Below, piece after piece: positions 45,302-54,343 of a DNA stretch of 64,000 nucleotides. Numbering within the stretch: the stretch's first letter is position 1; every line of letters starts with the position of its first letter. The position numbers and the translations under genes were made by a program. The notes under the pieces are model-generated. The model did no database searches. It saw nothing but the letters and a program-made list of their open reading frames with translations, and had not been told where the DNA came from. Source of the stretch: Maribacter arenosus (GTDB lineage Bacteria; Bacteroidota; Bacteroidia; Flavobacteriales; Flavobacteriaceae); the NCBI RefSeq assembly GCF_014610845.1, contig NZ_JABTCG010000001.1:868001-932000 (forward strand). The letters are read 5' to 3'.

Positions 45302-47236
45302 TTAGGAGTGTAAAACTTTGAGTGTGCTTTTACTTGGTTCCTTTGGAGGTGCCGATGTATCATGCTTGCACAAATCCGAATTATTCGATATGTATTCAGG
45401 TACGATTTCTTTCATCAACTTCACAGTATCCCCATTGAAGAACATATTGTTGACACATAGTTCGTCGATTTTGGTACGCACAAAGTTATAGTCCAATTCC
45501 CGTACCTTTCCTATCATGATTTTCTTATGGTAGGTGGGCAGTGTATTTTCGCCATTGGCCAATAGTTCCTCATACAATTTTTCGCCGGGTCTAAGACCTG
45601 TAACCTTGATGTCAATATCCTCAGGGTAACGTAAACCTGATAATTTGATCATATTTTTGGCCAAATCGAAAATCTTCACGGATTCACCCATATCGAAGAT
45701 GAAAATCTCACCTCCCTCACCCATGGCGCCTGCTTCCAAAACCAACTGGGAAGCTTCCGGAATGGTCATAAAATATCGGGTAACATCCTTATGGGTCACT
45801 GTCAATGGGCCACCTTTTTCAATTTGCTTTTTAAACAAGGGTATTACCGAGCCATTGGAACCAAGCACGTTTCCGAAACGGGTCGTGATGAATTTGGTTT
45901 TACGCTCTTGTTGCATACAACTGATATACATCTCGGCAATGCGCTTGGTTGCCCCCATGACATTGGTCGGGTTTACGGCTTTATCCGTAGATATAAATAC
46001 GAATTTATCTACCTTATGCGCTAAAGATAGGTCCACAATGGCCTTGGTGCCGGCAATGTTAATTTTAATGGCCTCGTAGGAGTTGTATTCCATCAAGGGC
46101 ACATGTTTATATGCCGCCGCATGGAAAACCAAGTTCGGTTTATATTCCTGGAATAAATTGTTCATCCTGTTTTTGTCACGAATGTCGGCAACAATTGGCA
46201 TGAAATTGGAATGATTATTCTGCTTTAATTCTTGTTGAAGATCATATAGGGCCGATTCTGCTTGATCTACTATAATCAGAGACCTATAATTATATTTACA
46301 TAGCTGACGCACAATTTCACTTCCAATAGAACCGGCACCTCCGGTAACCAAGATGACCTTATCCTTAACTTCATCCAGTATCTTCGAATTTAGGATGTCG
46401 ATTGGTGGTCTATTCAATAAATCCTCAATTTGAACCTGTTTGATTTGTGACGCATTCAACTCCCCATTGATCCAATCTTCCACTGGAGGTACTATCTTGA
46501 CCAACACTGGAAAATCAACCAATCCTTCGACCAATTCCTTTAATCTTCGGGAATCAATTTTTTGAATACAAAAAACAATCTCGGATATATTGTTTTTTAG
46601 AATAAAACTTTCTGTTAAAACCTCAGGTCCGTAAACAATGACCCCATTAATCTGTTTCCCTATTTTTTTAACGTCATTATCTATATAACCGATTACCTTG
46701 GTATTGCTTTTAGCATGATTGCTAATTGCATTATAAGTTAAAATTCCCGAATCCCCTGCCCCATAGATAAGTACTTTTTTACTTGCCTTGAATTCTTTGG
46801 ATAAACTGGCATACATAGATTTGAATATATACCGGGATGCAGTAAGGGCAACAAAACTTATTAAACTATGGATAATGATAATTGATAGAGGTATTGTGAA
46901 ATCATCTACTACCTCGAACTGCCTATTGGCTATAATCAAGAAAATAGCAATAATACTCGACAAACAAATTGCATTGAATAGGTTGTACACATCCCGAACC
47001 CCTGTATGGCGAACGCCCCCCTTATAAGAACCTATAATTAAAAAAGAGATTAATGCAATCACCACTACAACGGGTAATTGCACCAATAATTTATCCACCT
47101 CAAAATTAAAGGTCAGGTTAAAACGAATGAAATAGGATAGCATAAAGGAAATAGCCACAACCACAAGGTCTATCGCCAAAACCAACCATTTTGAGGCATA
47201 ACGTTGGGCATTATTGGTCAAGTAACTCTGTATCAT
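45302..47236 (-). CDS. PglF-like UDP-N-acetylglucosamine 4,6-dehydratase (CapD family)
   Basis: This 644-residue membrane enzyme starts UDP-di-N-acetylbacillosamine synthesis by making UDP-4-keto-6-deoxy-GlcNAc. Four N-terminal membrane helices (for example WLVLAIDLVVVAISFMLSYF) precede a first Rossmann-like domain (VLIYGAGDSGILTYNAI) and a catalytic SDR domain (VTGGAGSIGSEIVRQLC). The catalytic stretch ISTDKAVNPTNVMGATKR has Thr-Asp-Lys and a Met where soluble inverting enzymes have Tyr. That is the PglF arrangement, so retention at C5 is expected. The four-base overlap with pglE implies coupled translation. Confidence 0.9.
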   Translation of the reverse strand: MIQSYLTNNAQRYASKWLVLAIDLVVVAISFMLSYFIRFNLTFNFEVDKLLVQLPVVVVIALISFLIIGSYKGGVRHTGVRDVYNLFNAICLSSIIAIFLIIANRQFEVVDDFTIPLSIIIIHSLISFVALTASRYIFKSMYASLSKEFKASKKVLIYGAGDSGILTYNAISNHAKSNTKVIGYIDNDVKKIGKQINGVIVYGPEVLTESFILKNNISEIVFCIQKIDSRRLKELVEGLVDFPVLVKIVPPVEDWINGELNASQIKQVQIEDLLNRPPIDILNSKILDEVKDKVILVTGGAGSIGSEIVRQLCKYNYRSLIIVDQAESALYDLQQELKQNNHSNFMPIVADIRDKNRMNNLFQEYKPNLVFHAAAYKHVPLMEYNSYEAIKINIAGTKAIVDLSLAHKVDKFVFISTDKAVNPTNVMGATKRIAEMYISCMQQERKTKFITTRFGNVLGSNGSVIPLFKKQIEKGGPLTVTHKDVTRYFMTIPEASQLVLEAGAMGEGGEIFIFDMGESVKIFDLAKNMIKLSGLRYPEDIDIKVTGLRPGEKLYEELLANGENTLPTYHKKIMIGKVRELDYNFVRTKIDELCVNNMFFNGDTVKLMKEIVPEYISNNSDLCKHDTSAPPKEPSKSTLKVLHS

Positions 47237-48366
47237 AATTGGGTATTTTTGATAATTTGGACTATACGTTCCAAGTCATTCGTACTTAGGTTGGAACCAC
47301 TGGGTAAACAAAGTCCCTTGTTGAACAAATCTTCAGAAGTACCATCCGAATAATTGGGGCATGCTTTAAAGACCGGTTGTAAATGCATAGGTTTCCATAA
47401 AGGTCTCGATTCAATATCATCTTCCAATAGAGCCAACCGAATTTGTTCCCGAATTTCATACGATGGCGTCAAAATACAGGATAACCATCGATTGGAAAAA
47501 AAGCCATCAGGTTCCTTTAAAAACTCAATTTTAGGAATCGCATTCAAATGATCAAGATAAAATTGATGGTTCGACCTTCGTGCCCCCACTCTATCATCCA
47601 ATACTTCCATCTGACCTCTTCCAATGCCTGCCAAGACATTGCTCATTCGATAATTATACCCGATATCCGAGTGTTGGTAATGTACGGCGCTATCCCGTGC
47701 TTGGGTGGCCAAATGAATGGCTTTTTCGATATATCCTTTATTTTTAGAGACCATGGCCCCTCCTCCCGAAGTTGTTATAATTTTGTTGCCGTTAAAGGAT
47801 AAGACCGAAATATCCCCAAAAGTCCCACATTTAATTCCATGATAGGAACTACCCAAGGCTTCTGCACTATCTTCCAAGATCGGAATGTTGAATTTCGCTG
47901 CAATTTCATGAACCTCCTTTACCTTGTATGGCATACCGTACAAATGTACCGCTACTATGGCCTTTGGTTTTTTACCAAGTTGAATTCGATCCAGGATGGC
48001 AATTTCCAATAGTTCCGGTGACATATTCCATGTCTCCTTTTCGCTATCTATGAATATAGGGGTCGCACCCAAATATACAATGGGGTTGGCGGATGCGGAA
48101 AAAGTAAATGACTGACATAATACCTCGTCACCTCGACCCACACCCAACAATTGTAATCCCAAATGTAAGGACGCCGTACCTGAACTCAAGACGGCCACAT
48201 GACTAGTTTGACCCAAATAACTTTGAATATCCCGTTCAAATCCGGTTACATTGGGACCCAAAGGTGCAATCCAATTGGTGTCAAAGGCTTCTTTGACGTA
48301 TTTCTGTTCGGCACCCCCCATATGGGGAGATGAAAGCCAAATTTTATCTTGTAAGGTCGTTTTCAA
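47233..48366 (-). CDS. PglE-like UDP-4-keto-6-deoxy-GlcNAc aminotransferase
   Basis: This 377-residue PLP aminotransferase is expected to form UDP-4-amino-4,6-dideoxy-GlcNAc for the PglD-like acetyltransferase. The N-terminal IWLSSPHMGGAEQKYV is typical of the branch. SSGTASLHLGLQLLG, ILEDSAEALGSSY and the lysine in LSFNGNKIITTSGGGA form the PLP site. It is the first gene of the minus-strand export operon. A decayed second copy of its N-terminus lies at 39124-39297. Confidence 0.9.
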   Translation of the reverse strand: MKTTLQDKIWLSSPHMGGAEQKYVKEAFDTNWIAPLGPNVTGFERDIQSYLGQTSHVAVLSSGTASLHLGLQLLGVGRGDEVLCQSFTFSASANPIVYLGATPIFIDSEKETWNMSPELLEIAILDRIQLGKKPKAIVAVHLYGMPYKVKEVHEIAAKFNIPILEDSAEALGSSYHGIKCGTFGDISVLSFNGNKIITTSGGGAMVSKNKGYIEKAIHLATQARDSAVHYQHSDIGYNYRMSNVLAGIGRGQMEVLDDRVGARRSNHQFYLDHLNAIPKIEFLKEPDGFFSNRWLSCILTPSYEIREQIRLALLEDDIESRPLWKPMHLQPVFKACPNYSDGTSEDLFNKGLCLPSGSNLSTNDLERIVQIIKNTQL

Positions 48367-48971
48367 ATCTATCCCTGTATTATACCTGTATTATATTCGT
48401 CTTGTAATAATTAATTCAATACTACATATAAATTGCGCTTCGAGAAATGATGTACATCAATGCTGGTCGAATAGTTCTCTTTTTTTCGAAACAAATTTTC
48501 CGCGAATTTAAGTATAAAGTTACTTCATAAATCGAAGTACAATGAATTTTGTTACGATATTTCGGCAAAGGTGTTGATAAACTCGGTTTAATGCTGTTTT
48601 ATGAATTAGAGTGCTGTTGATTTAAACCATTAGCACCTATTATAATCGCTTATACCCCTTTATACTTCCATAAGATAAGAATTTATTAAACACATACCGT
48701 ACAAATTGGGCATTTTTGCGATGAGCTCGTTCAGGCTGGTTGGGTGGTATTGGAAACCTGAAGTTTTAGGCTCGCCTAAGGTCTCTTGTCTCTGACCTAG
48801 TCCCCAATCTTTTTTGGGAATGACAAGTTACGTGTCAAAGATTGGTACTATGGTTCAATTCTTCGGCCCATTGCGGTGGCTGATTGCGTTCAAACCCATT
48901 AGTAAATTCGGATAGGTAACTAACATTCGCTATATTATTCCTTACTTTGTATTGATTATTTAAATGCGCAG
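48367..48971. other. Divergent intergenic region between pglE and the epimerase gene
   Basis: These 605 bases contain no gene. They should include the promoters of the minus-strand pglE operon and of the plus-strand epimerase, though no well-spaced pair is clear. TTAGGC-TC-GCCTAA at 48766-48779 is a small perfect inverted repeat. A nearby TTTTTTGGGAATGAC ends like the repeat units at 50-51.6 kb but lacks the rest of the unit. Confidence 0.4.
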
Positions 48972-50006
48972 ATGAAAATATTGGTCACAGGTGCAGCGGG
49001 TTTTATTGGTTTTCATACTACTTTGAAATTAATAGCCAACGGTCATGAGGTTGTCGGACTTGACAATATCAATGCCTATTATGATGTAGGTTTAAAATTT
49101 GGACGCCTCCAAGAATTAGGTGTCGGTAAAGAACAAGTGGAAAAATTCGATGCACTTGTAGAAAGTGAAAAATACAAGGGAAGGTTTAAATTCGTGCGAA
49201 TGAACCTAGAGGATGGGGATGCCCTGTCTAAACTATTTAATTCACAAAATTTTGATGTGGTCTGCCATTTAGCTGCCCAAGCAGGGGTACGCTATAGTTT
49301 GGAAAATCCCGAAGCCTACATCGATAGTAATGTTGTAGGTTTTTTAAATCTACTCGAGTGTTGTCGCCATCATAAAATTAAACATTTGGTCTATGCCAGC
49401 AGTTCCAGTGTCTATGGTTTGAACACGAAAGTGCCTTTTAAAACTACGGATAATGTGGACCACCCGATTAGTTTGTATGCTGCCACTAAAAAAAGCAATG
49501 AGCTGATGGCCCATACCTATAGCCATTTATTTGGATTCCCGACCACAGGCCTCCGTTTTTTTACGGTCTATGGGCCATGGGGAAGGCCAGATATGGCCTT
49601 GTTCCTTTTTACGGATGCTATGATAAAAGGCAAACCCATCAAGGTATTCAACAATGGCAATATGGCACGTGACTTCACCTATGTTGATGATGTTGTTGAG
49701 GGCGTAGTGCGTATTATTGAAAAAAGCACTTTGGAAAGATTAGCCAATAAAGAATTGTACAAGCTCTATAATATTGGGAACAATAAATCGGTGAAATTAT
49801 TGGATTTTATTACAGCTATAGAGACAAGTTTGGGTCTTACTGCAAAAAAAGAAATGCTGCCCATGCAACCCGGGGATGTTGCCATAACCTGGGCCAATGT
49901 GGATGATTTGATCCGAGACTATGACTATAGTCCCAATACCCCCCTAAAAAAAGGGGTGGATTCTTTTATCGGCTGGTATAAAAGGTATTATAAAATCCCA
50001 AATTGA
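48972..50006 (+). CDS. UDP-glucuronate 4-epimerase-like NAD-dependent epimerase
   Basis: This 344-residue extended SDR resembles the CapI/LpsL group, which interconverts UDP-GlcA and UDP-GalA. Features are VTGAAGFIGFHTTLKL (NAD loop), LAAQAGVRYSLENPEAYIDS, the catalytic SSSSVYG and YAATKKSNEL, and FFTVYGPWGRPDMALFLFTD, which is typical of this branch. UDP-GlcA would come from the ugd gene at 52796. Only repeat DNA separates it from the next gene, so it ends its own transcription unit. Confidence 0.85.
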   Translation: MKILVTGAAGFIGFHTTLKLIANGHEVVGLDNINAYYDVGLKFGRLQELGVGKEQVEKFDALVESEKYKGRFKFVRMNLEDGDALSKLFNSQNFDVVCHLAAQAGVRYSLENPEAYIDSNVVGFLNLLECCRHHKIKHLVYASSSSVYGLNTKVPFKTTDNVDHPISLYAATKKSNELMAHTYSHLFGFPTTGLRFFTVYGPWGRPDMALFLFTDAMIKGKPIKVFNNGNMARDFTYVDDVVEGVVRIIEKSTLERLANKELYKLYNIGNNKSVKLLDFITAIETSLGLTAKKEMLPMQPGDVAITWANVDDLIRDYDYSPNTPLKKGVDSFIGWYKRYYKIPN

Positions 50007-50873
50007 ATTTTAAGATTCGATTTAAGTTTCTTTAAAATTCCAATTACATATGTATTATCTATCCTCAATGAATTGTCATTTCGAAGGAACAAAGTGACTG
50101 AGAAATCTCACTCCTAACTCTGAACAATTCATATTCGCTCAGCAGGATGTGATTCCTCACGTGCATTCGGAATGACTGCTTATGTCATTTCGAAGGAACA
50201 AAGTGACTGGGAAATCGCACTCCTTGCTCTAAACGATCTTATTCGCTCAGCAGGATGTGATTCCTCATGTGCATTCGGAATGACTGCTTATGTCATTTCG
50301 AAGGAACAAAGTGACTGAGAAATCCCACTCCTAACTCTAAACAATCTTATTCGCTCAGCAGGATGTGATTCCTCACGTGCATTCGGAATGACTGCTTATG
50401 TCATTTCGAAGGAGAAACGACTGAGAAATCACATCAAGTAGAGTGGTAAGTTAGAATTGTAGCATGGATGCCAATCTGGATGTGATTCCTCATAGGCGTT
50501 CGGAATGACTGCTTATGTCATTTCGAAGGAACAAGGTGACTGAGAAATCCCACTCCTAAATCTAAACAATCCTTATTCGCTCAGCAGTATGTGATTCCTC
50601 ATAGGCATTCGGAATGACTGCTTATGTCATTTCGAAGGAACAAAGTGACTGAGAAATCTCACTCCTAACTCTAAACAATTCTTATTCGCTCAGCAGGATG
50701 TGATTCCTCATGTGCATTCGGAATGACTTCCCCGTCATTTCGAAGGAACAAAGTGACAGAGAAATCGCATTGCGGCGAGCAAAAGTCCTAAAAAATATAT
50801 TATAGTTGAAATGTAGGATGTGATTCCTCACCTGCGTTCGGAATGACTGAAACACGAATGGAATTACGCAGTC

Positions 50874-51252
50874 ATTTCTTAGTCGCTCCTTCGAAATCTC
50901 AGACGGAACAATTATATTTATCTATGCTTCATAACTACTTTGTTTATATCATGACCAACGAATATAGAACTACACTATACATTGGAATAACCAATAATAT
51001 TCAAAGAAGAATCGCTCAACATTATTTTGACAGTCAAAATGCGAAAAAGTCTTTTGCAGGTAAATACAATTGTATCTATCTAGTTTATTATGAAGGTTTC
51101 GAAAAACCAAATGAAGCAATTGCCAGGGAAAAAGTATTGAAAAATTGGCGACGGGAAAAGAAAAACAAGTTAATCACTGAATTTAATCCAAAATGGGAAA
51201 CACTCAATAGTCAAATCATTTAGTCATTTCGAAGGAGGAACGACTGAGAAAT
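50874..51252 (+). mobile_element. Candidate nuclease cassette bracketed by inverted repeat pieces
   Basis: ATTTCTTAGTCGCTCCTTCGAAAT at 50874-50897 is broken here as ATTTCTTAGTCG plus CTCCTTCGAAAT. On the other strand it matches the left end of a repeat unit found at 51226-51252, apart from one base change and a three-base gap. The GIY-YIG gene lies exactly between. This gives terminal inverted repeats of about 24 bp, as in a small mobile unit. No target-site duplication is evident because both ends lie in repeat DNA. Confidence 0.45.
50924..51223 (+). CDS. GIY-YIG endonuclease domain protein (UPF0213/YhbQ-like)
   Basis: This 99-residue single-domain nuclease has FVYIMTN as the GIY part, LYIGITN as the YIG part, the Arg in NIQRRIAQHY and the catalytic Glu in AIAREKVLKNW, all in order. 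It may nick or cut DNA, with no separate DNA-binding domain. An upstream in-frame ATG at 50843 would translate repeat DNA, so the ATG at 50924 is preferred. The stop TAG (51221-51223) shares its G with the first base of the next repeat. The intimate fit with the array suggests the gene and repeats move or are maintained together, which is inference. Confidence 0.85.
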   Translation: MLHNYFVYIMTNEYRTTLYIGITNNIQRRIAQHYFDSQNAKKSFAGKYNCIYLVYYEGFEKPNEAIAREKVLKNWRREKKNKLITEFNPKWETLNSQII

Positions 51253-51790
51253 CACATCAAGTAGAGTGGTAAGTTAGAATTGTAGCATGGATGCCAATCT
51301 GGATGTGATTCCTCACCTGCGTTCGGAATGACTTCCCCGTCATTTCGAAGGAACAAAGTGACTGAGAAATCCCACTCCTAAATCTAAACAAATCTTATTC
51401 GCTCAGTAGGATGTGATTCCTCACCTGCGTTCGGAATGACTGCTTATGTCATTTCGAAGGAACAAAGTGACTGAGAAATCTCACTCCTAACTCTGAACAA
51501 TTCATATTCGCTCAGCAGGATGTGATTCCTCATGTGCATTCGGATTGACTGCTTATGTCATTTCAAGTAAACGGAGTGATCAAGAAATCACATTACGGCG
51601 AGATTAGCCCCTACGCATTAAACGAAGGATAAAACTATTTTTTATTCTCAGATTTACAATTAGCCTATTCAATAAAACCTAAAACGCGAGTGTAGCAATC
51701 ACTTTATCGGATTTAAGCTAGACTTAAAATAAAATAGTCCCCATTTTTAAATTCTTTTATAGACCTTTGCATCTTTATTATTAAGATCTA

Positions 51791-52789
51791 TTGGAAATTT
51801 CTAATCTTATACTTAGTCCAAACTATAAAATATTGGTGACTGGAGGGGCTGGTTTTATTGGCTCAAACCTCTGTGATACACTTATTGCCAATGGCAACAA
51901 AGTAACTTGCCTGGACAATTTTGCTACAGGGAAAAGGGAAAATATTGCCTCTTTACTATCCAATACCAATTTTACCTTAATAGAAGGGGATATTCGAAAG
52001 TTGGAAGATTGCCATAAGGCTTGTACAGGTGTGGATTATGTGCTGCACCAAGCCGCCTTGGGTTCTGTGCCAAGATCTATCAATGACCCTATTACAAGCA
52101 ATGATGTAAATGTCTCCGGTTTTTTAAATATGTTAGTAGCGGCAAGGGATGCAAAAGTAAAGCGTTTCATCTATGCTGCAAGTTCATCCACCTATGGTAA
52201 TTCCAAAAACATGCCTAAAGTGGAGGACATCATTGGTAAACCATTGTCCCCCTACGCCATCACCAAATATGTAAATGAACTCTATGCGGATATTTTTAGT
52301 AAAACCTACGGATTGGAAACTATAGGCCTGCGCTACTTCAACGTTTTTGGCCGTAAACAAGATCCCAATGGGGCTTATGCTGCGGTAATCCCTAAATTTG
52401 TGATGCAATTAATGCAGCACGAATCCCCAATAATTAATGGGGATGGTAGTTTTTCGAGGGATTTTACCTATATCGACAATGTCGTTGAAATGAACATACG
52501 GTCTATGCTAACTGATAAAATTGAAGCCGTAAATACGGTGTACAATGTGGCGTATGGGGAACGTACTGATTTAAATGAACTTGTAGGCCTCCTTAAGCAA
52601 TACTTAAGTGGCTTTGATAAGAAAATTGCGGATGTAAAAGTTGTATATGGTCCTACCCGTCAAGGTGATGTTCCGCATTCCTTGGCGTCCATTGAAAAAG
52701 CAAAAAAACTATTGGGCTATGACCCACTATATGATATTAAAACAGGATTAAAGGAAGCTGTATCCTGGTATTGGAATAATTTAAAATAG
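51791..52789 (+). CDS. WbpP-like UDP-N-acetylglucosamine 4-epimerase
   Basis: This 332-residue extended SDR resembles WbpP, which makes UDP-GalNAc from UDP-GlcNAc. The NAD loop is LVTGGAGFIGSNLCDTL. QAALGSVPRSINDP, AASSSTYGNS, PLSPYAITKYVNELYA and RYFNVFGRKQDPNGAYAAVI are the marks of this branch. Translation seems to start at TTG (51791), since no ATG lies between it and the NAD loop. ugd follows six bases after the stop, so the two form an operon start. The wbpO-like gene further down would oxidise the product to UDP-GalNAcA. Confidence 0.88.
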   Translation: MEISNLILSPNYKILVTGGAGFIGSNLCDTLIANGNKVTCLDNFATGKRENIASLLSNTNFTLIEGDIRKLEDCHKACTGVDYVLHQAALGSVPRSINDPITSNDVNVSGFLNMLVAARDAKVKRFIYAASSSTYGNSKNMPKVEDIIGKPLSPYAITKYVNELYADIFSKTYGLETIGLRYFNVFGRKQDPNGAYAAVIPKFVMQLMQHESPIINGDGSFSRDFTYIDNVVEMNIRSMLTDKIEAVNTVYNVAYGERTDLNELVGLLKQYLSGFDKKIADVKVVYGPTRQGDVPHSLASIEKAKKLLGYDPLYDIKTGLKEAVSWYWNNLK

Positions 52790-52795
52790 TAAAAA

Positions 52796-54124
52796 ATGAA
52801 TTTAACAGTAATTGGAACGGGTTATGTAGGTTTGGTCAGCGGCACCTGTTTTGCGGAAATGGGTAACCGGGTAACCTGTATTGACGTGGATGCCCAAAAA
52901 ATAGAAGGTCTTAAAAACGGAATAATCCCTATATACGAACCTGGATTGGAAGCCATGATAGCACGAAATGTTAAAAGTAACACCTTACATTTTAGCAATA
53001 GTCTTGCAGAAAATCTAAAAAAATGCGATGTAGCCTTTATTGCCGTGGGTACCCCCATGGGTGACGATGGTTCTGCAGATTTGCAATATGTGTTACAAGT
53101 GGCCAAAGAAATAGGGCAACATATGGAGCATTCTTTAATCGTGGTTGATAAATCAACCGTTCCGGTCGGTACAGCAGACAAAGTCCGAGAAACAATCCAA
53201 AAAGAGCTGGAAAGGAGAAAAAAGGCAATTGATTTTCATGTGGTATCCAATCCAGAATTTTTAAAGGAAGGGGATGCCATCAATGATTTTATGAAACCCG
53301 ACCGCGTGGTGGTCGGGTCTGATAATGAAGCATCTACCCAAAAAATGCGGTTGTTGTACAGTCCTTTTTTTAGGAGCAGTATGGATCGCTTGATCACCAT
53401 GGATGTACGTTCCGCGGAAATGACCAAATACGTCGCAAACGCTATGCTGGCGACCAAAATTTCCTTTATGAACGAGGTAGCCAATATATGTGAATTGGTT
53501 GGGGCCGATGTAAACAAGGTGCGTATTGGAATTGGATCGGATAGCCGAATTGGCTATAGTTTTATTTATCCAGGTAGTGGCTATGGAGGGTCTTGTTTCC
53601 CCAAGGATGTAAAAGCGCTTAAAAAAACGGCCCAAGAACATGGCTATATAGCAAATTTAATTAGCGCCGTTGAAGATGTAAACGATAAACAGAAAATGGT
53701 AATCGCCCATAAAGTGGTAAATCGTTTTGGACAAGATTTAAAAGGAAAAACGTTTGCTGTTTGGGGCTTGGCCTTTAAACCCCAAACCGATGATATGCGG
53801 GAGGCTCCTGCCATTTACATCATTAAGGACTTGGTGCAACGAGGTGCCCATATTCAAGCCTATGACCCTAAAGCTATGGAAGAGGCCAAACATTTCTATT
53901 TGAAGGATGTTCCCCATGTTTCTTATTTCAACTCTAAGTATGAAACCCTTCAAGGGGCTGACGCTATGATTCTGTTGACCGAATGGAAGGAATTCCGGTC
54001 CCCTGATTTTGAGGAATTGAAGCAACAACTCAAGGAACCTATTGTTTTTGACGGTCGCAATCAATATAACAGTCAGATGATGCAAGACCTAGGTTTTGAG
54101 TACTTCCAAATAGGCAAGAAATAA
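52796..54124 (+). CDS. ugd: UDP-glucose 6-dehydrogenase
   Basis: This 442-residue NAD enzyme oxidises UDP-glucose to UDP-glucuronate. It has the N-terminal Rossmann motif VIGTGYVGLVSGTCFAEMG, STVPVGTADKVRE, NPEFLKEGDAINDF and the catalytic cysteine in SGYGGSCFPKDVKAL. A C-terminal UDP-binding domain begins near KTFAVWGLAFKPQTDDMREAP. The product can serve the epimerase at 48972. It is coupled to the wbpP-like gene. Confidence 0.94.
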   Translation: MNLTVIGTGYVGLVSGTCFAEMGNRVTCIDVDAQKIEGLKNGIIPIYEPGLEAMIARNVKSNTLHFSNSLAENLKKCDVAFIAVGTPMGDDGSADLQYVLQVAKEIGQHMEHSLIVVDKSTVPVGTADKVRETIQKELERRKKAIDFHVVSNPEFLKEGDAINDFMKPDRVVVGSDNEASTQKMRLLYSPFFRSSMDRLITMDVRSAEMTKYVANAMLATKISFMNEVANICELVGADVNKVRIGIGSDSRIGYSFIYPGSGYGGSCFPKDVKALKKTAQEHGYIANLISAVEDVNDKQKMVIAHKVVNRFGQDLKGKTFAVWGLAFKPQTDDMREAPAIYIIKDLVQRGAHIQAYDPKAMEEAKHFYLKDVPHVSYFNSKYETLQGADAMILLTEWKEFRSPDFEELKQQLKEPIVFDGRNQYNSQMMQDLGFEYFQIGKK

Positions 54125-54131
54125 GGATTTA

Positions 54132-54166
54132 GTTGATGGTTGATAGTTGATAGTTGATAGTTGATA
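54132..54166. repeat. Heptamer tandem repeat (GTTGATR)x5
   Basis: Five copies of a 7-base unit, GTTGATG once and GTTGATA four times, lie just after the ugd stop. Such short tandem arrays can change length by slippage. This one is outside genes and before the wbpO-like gene, 178 bases from its start. Confidence 0.85.
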
Positions 54167-54343
54167 ATACATATACTAAATTATACGTTAAAGGGTCGGG
54201 ATATAAAATATATTTTGTTTAAAGTATTTTGGTTTAGCTTATTAAGGGAACTCTGTCGAAGCAATCAGTAACTTTTTAAATAGATCTGAAGGCGTATGGT
54301 AAGCAAGAGAGAAAAAATAAATAACCATTGAAAGTAGTTATAT

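Larger units (their letters stand above)
50075..51605. repeat. Array of ~10 imperfect-palindromic repeats (101-114 bp) around a GIY-YIG nuclease gene
   Basis: Each unit starts GTCATTTCGAA and ends TTCGGAATGAC, which are near-perfect reverse complements. Inside lie GAGAAATC and GATTCCTC, a second inverted pair, so a unit can fold into a long hairpin. Units: 50075-50176, 50184-50284, 50292-50392, 50400-50509, 50517-50618, 50626-50727, 50734-50847, [nuclease], 51223-51332, 51339-51440, 51448-51549, and a partial from 51557. Linkers are 6-8 bases, mostly TGCTTAT or TTCCCC. Most units share one 102-bp core. Units four and eight share a different 110-bp core and differ at only about four bases. Unit seven has a third core. 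Confidence 0.93.

Noticed and set aside
45268-45363. Longer Wza starting at 45363
   Set aside because: It overlaps pglF and would place about 40 residues before the lipoprotein signal, making export unlikely.
48800-48830. Another copy of the 102-bp repeat
   Set aside because: Only the last nine bases (GGGAATGAC-like) resemble the unit end; the rest of the unit is missing.
50843-50923. N-terminal 27-codon extension of the GIY-YIG protein
   Set aside because: The extra codons translate the end of a repeat unit and an inverted repeat fragment; the conserved domain starts just after the ATG at 50924.
50075-51605. CRISPR array
   Set aside because: Repeats are ~102 bp with only 6-8 base, nearly constant linkers; there are no unique spacers, no leader and no cas genes.
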